A stretch of DNA of 6,948 nt. It comes from Treponema sp. Its GTDB lineage: Bacteria > Spirochaetota > Spirochaetia > Treponematales > Treponemataceae. Positions 1 to 5,736 of this stretch are shown here, piece after piece. The stretch covers positions 1 through 6,948 of the forward strand of contig JAILNY010000174.1 in assembly GCA_024691105.1 (NCBI GenBank). Direction: 5' to 3'. Position 1 is the stretch's first letter; each line of letters opens with the position of its first letter. The position numbers and the translations under genes are program-made. Under the pieces are notes generated by a model. It was given only the letters and a program-made list of their open reading frames with translations, ran no database searches and was not told where the DNA came from.

Positions 1-18
1 ATGCCCCTATATTACAGT

Positions 19-1191
19 TTATTTGCAGAAACTTTCAAGAACTTTTTTGTAAATCTTTAAGCCTGCATCGATTTCGTCATACGAAATTGTAAGCGGCGGA
101 AGGAATCTTACAACATCAGTTCCTGCAGTTGTCGTACACAAACCTTCTTCAAGACATTTTACTTCGATATCAAATGGTTTAACGCTTGTATCAATCTGGG
201 TACCGATCATAAGACCTTTTCCCCTTACCTCTTTGACAATCGGCAAGTCCCATGTCTTAATTACGTTTCTTATGTATTCACCCTTCTGAACTACATCATA
301 AAGGAAGTCCTTGTTGTCAACTGTATCAAGAACAACCTGAGCTGCAGCACATGCAAGAGGATTTCCTGCAAAGGTTGACTGATGATCACCTGCAACAAAT
401 ACATCCTTAGCCTTACCTCTGAACAAACATGCGCCCATAGGAATACCGCCGGCAATACCTTTTGCAAGAGTTACAACCTCCGGCTCAATTTCAAGATCAT
501 CGCTTGCAAGGAAAGTTCCGGTTCTTCCAACACCTGTCTGAACCTCATCACACATGACGATAGCACCGGCATCACGTGCAGCCTTTGCCGCAGCCTGAGC
601 CCATTCTTTATCGATAAGGTTTACGCCGCCTTCGCCCTGAATGCATTCCATGAACAATGCAGCTGTTGTATCATCAAAGGCATTTTTGAGAGAATCAAAA
701 TCATTAGCCTTGATTGTCTTAAAGCCGTCAGGATATGGCGCAAAAGAGTCCGGGTGAAATCTATCCTGGCCTGTTGCTGTAAGTGTCGCAAGAGTTCTTC
801 CGTGGAAAGAAGATTCAAGAGTTACGATTGTCTTTCTTTTTGAACCGCCGTTAAGCTGGCCGTATTTTCTTGCAAGCTTGATTGCAGCTTCGTTTGCTTC
901 GGCACCAGAGTTTCCAAAATAAACTCTGTCAAATCCTAGGGATTCAAGCAGGTCAAGTGAGTATCCGATTCCCACATCGCTGAAGTAATAGTTAGAAATG
1001 TGAATCTGTTTTTTTGCCTGTTTTGAAATTGCTTTTACCAGAGGTTTGTAATTGTGGCCAAGGCAGTTAACGCCGATTCCGGCAATAAAGTCGATATACT
1101 TTTTACCGTCAGCGTCAAACATTGTTGCGCCCTTTGCCTTTACAAAACTTATATCAAAACTTCCGTAATTATTTACGACTATCTTTTCCAT
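19..1191 (-). CDS. argD: Acetylornithine aminotransferase (ArgD)
   Basis: This 390-residue protein is a class-III PLP-dependent aminotransferase. It swaps an amino group between N-acetylornithine and 2-oxoglutarate, giving N-acetylglutamate semialdehyde in reverse, and acts in the cytoplasm. Visible family motifs are GNSGAEAN (about residues 93-100), SFHGRT (128-133), the cofactor-binding CDEVQTG around Asp215, and TLAKGI with the Schiff-base lysine at Lys244, followed by STFAGNPLAC near 272-281. Length is normal for ArgD (about 380-400). The ATG at 1189-1191 is preceded by AAGGAG with 6-base spacing, which fixes the start. It is the last gene of argJ-argB-argD, 43 bases after argB, and only 18 bases follow its stop in the window, so no terminator can be judged. 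The related ornithine and succinylornithine aminotransferases share the fold; the argJB context supports ArgD. Confidence 0.96.
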   Translation of the reverse strand: MEKIVVNNYGSFDISFVKAKGATMFDADGKKYIDFIAGIGVNCLGHNYKPLVKAISKQAKKQIHISNYYFSDVGIGYSLDLLESLGFDRVYFGNSGAEANEAAIKLARKYGQLNGGSKRKTIVTLESSFHGRTLATLTATGQDRFHPDSFAPYPDGFKTIKANDFDSLKNAFDDTTAALFMECIQGEGGVNLIDKEWAQAAAKAARDAGAIVMCDEVQTGVGRTGTFLASDDLEIEPEVVTLAKGIAGGIPMGACLFRGKAKDVFVAGDHQSTFAGNPLACAAAQVVLDTVDNKDFLYDVVQKGEYIRNVIKTWDLPIVKEVRGKGLMIGTQIDTSVKPFDIEVKCLEEGLCTTTAGTDVVRFLPPLTISYDEIDAGLKIYKKVLESFCK

Positions 1192-1197
1192 AAAAAT

Positions 1198-1203
1198 CTC
1201 CTT
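1198..1203 (-). promoter_or_regulatory. Ribosome binding site of argD
   Basis: AAGGAG on the minus strand, 6 bases before the argD ATG. It is a strong Shine-Dalgarno match and decides the argD start within the 43-base argB-argD gap. Confidence 0.8.
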
Positions 1204-1234
1204 AAGACACGAAAACGTGCGCTAATAAATCTAA

Positions 1235-2107
1235 TTAGTAAATCATTGTTCCAATACCGCGGTCGCTGAACATCTCGATCAAGAGCGAATGCGGAACGCG
1301 GCCGTCGATAATATGTGTTCGCGGAACTCCGCCGGAAAGCGCTGTCTCGCAGCAGTCAATCTTTGGAATCATTCCGCCTGCAATAATTCCGGTTGCTTTA
1401 AGAGAACCGATTGCAGTACGCTCAATCCGCTTAATCAGTGTTGACGGATCATTGATGTCACGCAGGATTCCAGGAACGTTTGTAAGCTGAACAAATTTTT
1501 CTGCCTTTAAGCTAACTGCAATTTTTGCAGCCGCAGTGTCAGCATTAATATTGTAGCGCGCTTCGTCTCCCTGTTCACCAAGGGCAACTGTAGAAACTAC
1601 AGGAATAAAATCCTGCGCCAAAAGTGTTTCAAGAATCTTAGGATTTACTTCAGTTACTTCACCTACAAAGCCAAGATCCTTTTCTGTTTTCTTTGCTCGT
1701 AAAAGACCAGAGTCAACACCAGAAAGGCCGATAGCCTTTCCGCCTTTCTGCAAAAGAATGCCGACAATATCCTTGTTCAATTTTCCGGTAAGAACCATCT
1801 GAACAATTTCCATTGTCTCAGCATCTGTATAACGAAGTCCGTCAACAAACTTAGATTCTTTTCCGACACGCTCAAGCATGTGATTAATTTCAGGACCACC
1901 GCCGTGAACAAGCACGACTTTAATTCCGATTGTATTAAGAAGAACGATGTCTTCCATAACAGCCTGTTTTAATTCTTCATTAAGCATTGCGTTTCCGCCG
2001 TATTTTACAACGACAACCTTTCCAACCCACTGCTTAAAATATGGAAGAGTCTGAACTAAAACTTCAGACCATTGTTCTGTTGTTAAGCTGGTTACATTTT
2101 CTGCCAT
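1235..2107 (-). CDS. argB: Acetylglutamate kinase, arginine-sensitive type (ArgB)
   Basis: This 290-residue amino-acid kinase phosphorylates N-acetylglutamate with ATP, the second step of arginine synthesis, in the cytoplasm. Visible motifs are VVVKYGGNAM with Lys35, LVHGGGPEIN (about 67-75), NINADTAAAKIA (about 186-197) and GGMIPK with Lys249. Two features point to feedback inhibition by arginine. One is an N-terminal extension of about 28 residues ending in LVQTLPYFKQWVGK, which resembles the N-helix of hexameric enzymes. The other is the C-terminal stretch HSLLIEMFSDRGIGTMI, which matches the arginine-site signature. E. coli-type insensitive enzymes are shorter and lack the N-helix. Arginine-sensitive ArgB usually accompanies the acetyl-recycling ArgJ, which is the next gene upstream. 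The ATG at 2105-2107 has AAGGCGG 6 bases upstream. It lies 35 bases after argJ and 43 before argD. Confidence 0.96.
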   Translation of the reverse strand: MAENVTSLTTEQWSEVLVQTLPYFKQWVGKVVVVKYGGNAMLNEELKQAVMEDIVLLNTIGIKVVLVHGGGPEINHMLERVGKESKFVDGLRYTDAETMEIVQMVLTGKLNKDIVGILLQKGGKAIGLSGVDSGLLRAKKTEKDLGFVGEVTEVNPKILETLLAQDFIPVVSTVALGEQGDEARYNINADTAAAKIAVSLKAEKFVQLTNVPGILRDINDPSTLIKRIERTAIGSLKATGIIAGGMIPKIDCCETALSGGVPRTHIIDGRVPHSLLIEMFSDRGIGTMIY

Positions 2108-2142
2108 TATATTCCGCCTTAATGCACTTTTGTTGTGCAGTT

Positions 2143-3429
2143 TTAAGATCTGTAATCTCCGTTAATTTTAACGTAATCATAGGTTAAATCACAACCCCAC
2201 GCCTGACCTTGGGCTTTACCGTCTTCAAGCGTAACAAAAATTTCAATTGCTTCAGAAGACAAAATCTTTTCAGCTTTATCTTCGTCAAACGAAAGACCAA
2301 CTCCGTTGTGAACAACTTCGATTGAATCATCTGATTCAATTTTAATCGCGCCGTTTGAAGGAACTTCAAAATATCGCTTTCCGTCATCCTTACTTGAAAA
2401 ATATACACAAGTTTTATCAGGATTAAATTCAAAACCAGAATAACCCATTGCACACAAAATTCTTCCGCAGTTTGCATCACGTCCAAACATTGCAGCCTTT
2501 ACAAGATTTGAACGAATGATTTCTTTAGCAAGACCGCGTGCAATCTCAACTGACTTTGCACCTTTTACAGTACATTCAACTAAGCGGCTTGCACCCTCAC
2601 CGTCTGCAGCAATTTTCATTGCCATAACTTTATTCAAGGCGTTAAGTGCATTAAGGAAAATCTCGTAATCTTTTCCGGCATTTTTAATTTCTTTATTGCC
2701 TGCAAGACCGTTTGCCAGAATTGTAAGAGTGTCATTTGTACTTGTATCGCCGTCAACAGAAACACAGTTGTAAGTTCCAAGAATTGATTCATGCAAAGCC
2801 TTATCAAGCATCTTAGAAGAAATTGCACAGTCAGTAGTAATAAAGCCAAGCATTGTTCCCATGTTGATATGAATCATTCCAGAACCTTTACACATAGTTC
2901 CGATTGTTACAGTTTTTCCGTCAAGCTCAAACTGAATGGCACACTCTTTGTTCTGAGTGTCGGTTGTCATAATTCCGATACTTGCATCTTTGTGCCCTTC
3001 TTTAGAAAGAGCATTTTTTAAGTTAGAAATATTTGCTTCGATTTTTTCAACAGGAACCTGCTGTCCGATAATGCCGGTTGAACAAACGATTACATCATCA
3101 CAAGAAATTCCAAGTTCGTTTGCTGTGCAGTCAGCCATGCGTTTTGCAACCTGAGCGCCCTGTTCTCCTGTACAAGCATTTGCATATCCAACGTTAACAA
3201 TTGCCGCCTGTGCTTTTCCGTTTGCGATAATTTTTTTTGTATATTTTACGCTTTCGGCTTTTACGCGGTTAGAAGTAAAAACGCCTGCAGCGTTACAAAG
3301 TTTTTCTGAATATACCAGGGCCGTATCATTTTTTGTGCGGCCGGCTTTAATTCCACAATGATATCCGCTTGCTGTAAAACCTTTTGGAGCTGTAACTCCG
3401 CCATCGATAAAAGTAAATTTTGCTTCCAT
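2143..3429 (-). CDS. argJ: Glutamate N-acetyltransferase / ornithine acetyltransferase (ArgJ)
   Basis: This 428-residue enzyme moves the acetyl group from N-acetylornithine to glutamate, releasing ornithine and recycling acetylglutamate. Whether it also uses acetyl-CoA (bifunctional type) cannot be told from sequence alone. The ArgJ family self-cleaves before a catalytic threonine. Here the site reads KGSGMIHINMGTMLGFITTD, so the nucleophile would be Thr192. The usual motif is MATML, so the residue before the cut is Gly instead of Ala. The oxyanion-hole Thr-Gly is visible in CSTGIIGQ (about 116-123), the ornithine-site region in NACTGEQGAQ (84-93), and the family C-terminus in CDLTYDYVKINGDYRS. 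The expected chains are about 191 and 237 residues. The ATG at 3427-3429 follows GGAGG at 7 bases. It is first in the operon, behind the putative ArgR-controlled promoter. Confidence 0.96.
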   Translation of the reverse strand: MEAKFTFIDGGVTAPKGFTASGYHCGIKAGRTKNDTALVYSEKLCNAAGVFTSNRVKAESVKYTKKIIANGKAQAAIVNVGYANACTGEQGAQVAKRMADCTANELGISCDDVIVCSTGIIGQQVPVEKIEANISNLKNALSKEGHKDASIGIMTTDTQNKECAIQFELDGKTVTIGTMCKGSGMIHINMGTMLGFITTDCAISSKMLDKALHESILGTYNCVSVDGDTSTNDTLTILANGLAGNKEIKNAGKDYEIFLNALNALNKVMAMKIAADGEGASRLVECTVKGAKSVEIARGLAKEIIRSNLVKAAMFGRDANCGRILCAMGYSGFEFNPDKTCVYFSSKDDGKRYFEVPSNGAIKIESDDSIEVVHNGVGLSFDEDKAEKILSSEAIEIFVTLEDGKAQGQAWGCDLTYDYVKINGDYRS

Positions 3430-3436
3430 AATTTTG

Positions 3437-3441
3437 CCTCC
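3437..3441 (-). promoter_or_regulatory. Ribosome binding site of argJ
   Basis: GGAGG on the minus strand, 7 bases before the argJ ATG. It supports that start over later in-frame ATGs. Confidence 0.8.
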
Positions 3442-3502
3442 GCAATTTGCATTTCTGAGTTGAATTTATTTACGCCCGAATATGCATGCAAAAATCTATA
3501 AA

Positions 3503-3541
3503 TATGCAATAAATATACATATTTTTGCATATTTATGCAAG
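3503..3541 (-). promoter_or_regulatory. Two tandem ARG-box-like operators upstream of argJ
   Basis: Box 1 (3525-3540) reads TTGCATAAATATGCAA on the minus strand, an almost perfect palindrome of TTGCATA half-sites. Box 2 (3503-3521) is a weaker palindrome with half-sites TATGTATA and TTGCATA. Their centres are about 20-21 bp apart, two helical turns, as in paired ArgR sites of other bacteria. A further TGCATGCA palindrome lies at 3483-3490. ArgR boxes elsewhere are AT-rich 18-bp palindromes of TGNAT-type half-sites. The assignment rests on this resemblance and on the gene downstream; argR itself is not in the window. Confidence 0.6.
3512..3540 (-). promoter_or_regulatory. Putative sigma-70 promoter of argJBD
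   Basis: On the minus strand TTGCAT (3535-3540) and TATATT (3512-3517) are separated by exactly 17 bases, close to the -35 and -10 consensus. The predicted start near 3505 would give a leader of about 75 bases before argJ. The element lies inside the two ARG-like boxes, so a bound repressor would block it. The region is AT-rich, and an alternative -10 (TATAGA, further downstream) cannot be excluded. Confidence 0.5.
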
Positions 3542-3627
3542 TAAAAAAACAGAGGAAATAACTTGTAGTTGAATTATTTAAGCCTGTTCAGGCACCTTTT
3601 CTGAAAGAAGTTATATAACTTTTAATA
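3542..3627. other. Spacer between arg promoter and toxin array, with two small palindromes
   Basis: No gene is visible. The stretch contains GCCTGTTCAGGC (3582-3593, at most a 4-5 bp stem) and the perfect 14-bp palindrome AAGTTATATAACTT (3608-3621). A T7 run in minus-strand sense lies at 3543-3549. A terminator for the array would be expected here because the array is transcribed toward argJ. However, neither palindrome is followed at the right distance by a convincing U-tract, so no terminator is called. Confidence 0.4.
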
Positions 3628-3651
3628 CACATCAATTTGTATTTGTATGAA
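3628..3651 (-). repeat. Truncated third repeat copy (R3) at the array end
   Basis: CACATCAATTTGTATTTGT (3628-3646, plus strand) is identical to 4720-4738 and 6600-6618, and the GAA at 3649-3651 is also shared. In minus-strand sense all three copies start with TTC, then two variable bases, then ACAAATACAAATTG and on. After these 24 bp the sequence diverges from the two long copies. It lies 14 bases past the stop of the 67-residue membrane protein, the same place relative to an immunity gene as in the other copies. I read it as the downstream edge of the cassette array. Confidence 0.8.
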
Positions 3652-3665
3652 TTGAGTATAATCGT

Positions 3666-3869
3666 TTATATAATTCTAAGAAAATATGCCAAAATTATAA
3701 AAATTACAAAGAAAATAAAAATCAAAAGATCTATAACTAAAAGCCAGTTTAAATCTCTCCATGACTTTCTTCCTAAATATAACTCCTTAAAAAATGATAA
3801 AATTGGCAATATTAACCATACGCCTAAAAAAAACACTTCATCTTTCCAATCTCGCGGCCTAAAATTCAT
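3666..3869 (-). CDS. Small two-helix membrane protein, candidate immunity protein for the CT upstream
   Basis: This 67-residue protein has no family I recognise. A charged N-terminus (residues 1-11) is followed by two hydrophobic segments, about residues 12-27 and 42-64, joined by a basic loop (KELYLGRKSWRDLN). It is therefore likely an inner-membrane hairpin protein with no signal peptide. Its ATG (3867-3869) is 14 bases after the stop of the orphan CT upstream and has AGGAAGA about 9 bases in front. Polymorphic toxin CTs are normally followed directly by their immunity gene, and small multi-helix membrane immunities usually guard against toxins that act at the membrane or in the periplasm. 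The immunity role is inferred from position. A spurious ORF is less likely given the ribosome site and clear membrane pattern. Confidence 0.7.
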   Translation of the reverse strand: MNFRPRDWKDEVFFLGVWLILPILSFFKELYLGRKSWRDLNWLLVIDLLIFIFFVIFIILAYFLRII

Positions 3870-3883
3870 TTTCTTCTTCCTAA

Positions 3884-4561
3884 TTAATCTTTAATTTTAT
3901 AATCTTCCAATTTAACAAAAGATTCAAATTTATATTTTCCTAAGATTTTATTTGTTGAGTGTCGAATTCTTTCTGCCCATTCATCTTCTGTAATTCCTTT
4001 TGCCTTTAAACGCTCCATATTGTCATAGTAATATATAGCACCTGCAGCAAGGATTGTTCCCAATTGAAGTGCAGCACTGTCGGATACACAACCTCTAAAA
4101 GGATCCTTTGTTAGATTATTCATAAAGAATTCAATTTTTTTATCGTTTTTAAAATCATGAGTTGCGGTGAAAACTCCTAAAATACTTAACGAAGTTGAAA
4201 CGATACTAAATTTCCAATTTTTGGCATATTTTGAGAAAGATAATAAATCTACAGTATTTGAACGACTGATAATTGAAGAATTCGTATCACTATCAAACAA
4301 TATTGTAGAACTAGCAGATGAATCAGCATTGTGGAATACTGATTCCAAATTTAATAAATACCCACCAAAAGGAATGAAATTGGTCAAACATTTTGTTCCA
4401 AGATGAGCTTTACTTCCATTTTGATAGTATGAACCGATCCCATACTTACCATTATTTTTCAATTTAAATATTACAAACCTTCCATCCGGGTCTGTATACT
4501 TGATTGGATTATTTGCGGCGTATGCAAATAAATTGCTATTGATGTTAATAACCCTTGAATT
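3884..4561 (-). CDS. Orphan Rhs-type toxin C-terminus, unknown activity (CT1)
   Basis: The open frame starts directly after a TGA (4562-4564) and gives 225 residues. Residues 14-28 read YAANNPIKYTDPDGR, the end of the Rhs/YD-repeat-associated core, where polymorphic toxins switch from conserved carrier to variable tip. The remaining ~197 residues are the tip and match no toxin family I recognise. They include a Gly/aromatic start (GKYGIGSYYQNGSKAHLG), the apolar TNFIPFGGYLLNLE, a Ser-rich stretch near 80-101, the apolar SIVSTSLSILGVF (119-131), AALQLGTILAAGAIYYYD (163-180), and a charged C-terminal helix (TEDEWAERIRHSTNKILGKY). No normal start codon lies in the stub; the first usual one is a TTG at 4460-4462 without a good ribosome site. 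It is probably a silent spare tip rather than a complete gene. The next gene is a small membrane protein, its likely immunity partner. Confidence 0.75.
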   Translation of the reverse strand, partial: NSRVININSNLFAYAANNPIKYTDPDGRFVIFKLKNNGKYGIGSYYQNGSKAHLGTKCLTNFIPFGGYLLNLESVFHNADSSASSTILFDSDTNSSIISRSNTVDLLSFSKYAKNWKFSIVSTSLSILGVFTATHDFKNDKKIEFFMNNLTKDPFRGCVSDSAALQLGTILAAGAIYYYDNMERLKAKGITEDEWAERIRHSTNKILGKYKFESFVKLEDYKIKD

Positions 4562-4743
4562 TCAGCCCAATTCACTCAACTTTTCAAAAAAATTCTCAGC
4601 TCAAGCTCTGTTTCAGCGGTACCTCCGTAAAAAATCACTCCGATTTTATCCCAAATCCAGTCAATATTATCAGATTTTTGCCAATTTTTCACCTGTTTTA
4701 ACGTCAAATTCGCACTATTCACATCAATTTGTATTTGTGTGAA
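4478..4743 (-). repeat. Long direct repeat copy R1 (cassette junction)
   Basis: About 262-266 bp, homologous to 6359-6623 and in the same orientation. In minus-strand order it holds a 24-bp junction (4720-4743), about 130 bp of roughly 85% similar sequence, a 61-base block (4531-4591) identical to 6412-6472, a variable 17-base patch, and 36 identical bases (4478-4513) encoding the NPIKYTDPDGR end of the Rhs stub. It begins right after the TAG of the lipoprotein gene (4744-4746). A frame in phase with that gene continues as FTQIQIDV and on for 55 codons to a TGA (4576-4578). The substitution pattern against R2 does not look protein-coding. Confidence 0.9.
4653..4677. other. Imperfect inverted repeat in R1
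   Basis: Counterpart of the perfect 9-bp stem in R2 (6533-6557). Here the arms (minus strand) are AAATCTGAT and ACTGGATTT around a 7-base loop. They pair as RNA with two G-U wobbles and one mismatch. The stem is weaker but not lost. No U-tract follows in the minus-strand direction, so it does not look like a terminator of the array transcripts. Confidence 0.4.
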
Positions 4744-5736
4744 CTAAAAATCATGAATTAATTTTTCTAATTTTTCAATTTCGACTTGATTCAATTTCTT
4801 GATTTTCTTGTCTCCATCAACAGCTCCAGAAAGCAATCGAATCCGGTAATTTAATATATATTTTATTGAAACAAAGTCGTCATTAAATTGTATCTTTTCG
4901 TCGGAATTAATTAGATTTAATAACTGTTCTAAACCTTCTGGTTCTCCATCAAGAAAATTATCAGCAAAATATTCAGATTTGTTATTAATAATCAGAGGAT
5001 AGTCAAAAAAATGAAAATTACATTTTTCTAGATATGAAAAATTTGTTAATACGTAATAGAGTAAATCATCGTTCAAAAGTAATACATTTACATTTTTATT
5101 GAGGAAATCTGATAATAAATCACACGAAACTTTAGAATTCAAAAGAACTGAAAAATACTCTTTACATAATTCTTTTAAGTCTTTATTAAAATTTACATTA
5201 TCAATAATGATTTTAACATAATCATTTTTTTTATCTCGAAGAACAAATCTTAATATTTCAAGCATTTTGCTGGTGTAAGAATTATCATCCTTTTTACTCA
5301 TCTCAGAAATTACTGCATTAAAAGAATTTCTCTTATCATACTGAATTGCATATTCAGCAATATTTAAATGCTTTGAATTATCTTTTAAATCAAGATTAAT
5401 ATTATATTTTATCAGTTCATAAAAATCTTCATCAGTTCCATATTCAATAAAATAAAAAGAAAGTGGTTTGTCATTAATATAAATATCAGGAGACATTCCT
5501 TTATTTATCAATAAAATTGGAATTTTTAGATTTTTATTCTCTATACTAATTCTACACAAATCTTCAAATTCTTGCTTTGTAAACAAATTACTCTTTTGAA
5601 GCTCTTTTTCCACCTTTGTTATGTTGTCATGCTCTATCAGAGAGTATATCTTTGATATTCTTGATGATTTATTGCATCCCATATATAAAAAAATACTTAA
5701 AATTATCACAAAAAATCCTATATGCTTAGTCTTCAT
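4744..5736 (-). CDS. Lipoprotein with ankyrin-like repeats, candidate immunity protein for the peptidase CT
   Basis: This 330-residue protein has a basic start (MKTKH), a hydrophobic core (residues 6-19) and LYMGC with Cys21 as lipidation site. The loose lipobox would suit a spirochaete. The mature part is rich in Lys, Asn, Asp and Leu and looks all-helical. Around residues 70-135 the pattern ILLINKGMSPDI..., LIKYNINLDLKDN and LNIAEYAIQYDK resembles diverged ankyrin repeats. Its ATG (5734-5736) lies inside the end of the upstream toxin frame (11-bp overlap), and GGGTGA sits 6 bases before it, so the two genes are probably translationally coupled. Ankyrin-repeat immunity proteins are known in polymorphic toxin systems. 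An exported, membrane-anchored immunity would imply that the cognate peptidase acts outside the cytoplasm. Function is inferred from position; the repeat assignment is tentative. Confidence 0.75.
   Translation of the reverse strand: MKTKHIGFFVIILSIFLYMGCNKSSRISKIYSLIEHDNITKVEKELQKSNLFTKQEFEDLCRISIENKNLKIPILLINKGMSPDIYINDKPLSFYFIEYGTDEDFYELIKYNINLDLKDNSKHLNIAEYAIQYDKRNSFNAVISEMSKKDDNSYTSKMLEILRFVLRDKKNDYVKIIIDNVNFNKDLKELCKEYFSVLLNSKVSCDLLSDFLNKNVNVLLLNDDLLYYVLTNFSYLEKCNFHFFDYPLIINNKSEYFADNFLDGEPEGLEQLLNLINSDEKIQFNDDFVSIKYILNYRIRLLSGAVDGDKKIKKLNQVEIEKLEKLIHDF

Noticed and set aside
382..843. Plus-strand open frame of 153 codons inside argD
   Set aside because: It is an antisense shadow of a clearly conserved aminotransferase gene, with Cys- and Ser-rich composition typical of a reverse reading.
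3582..3621. Rho-independent terminator of the toxin array
   Set aside because: The GCCTGTTCAGGC and AAGTTATATAACTT palindromes form only 4-5 bp stems and lack a directly following U-tract in minus-strand sense.
4500..4742. Plus-strand open frame of 80 codons across repeat R1
   Set aside because: It runs antisense through the repeat, with no ribosome site or recognisable motif. The Rhs stub on the minus strand explains part of the sequence, and R2 does not preserve the frame because of the one-base indel.
4478..4743. Integron attC site (Treponema denticola has a large chromosomal integron)
   Set aside because: The repeats are ~262 bp, contain protein-coding stub sequence, and do not show a paired RYYYAAC/GTTRRRY arrangement. 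A lone ACTCAAC match (4574-4580) has no suitable partner.
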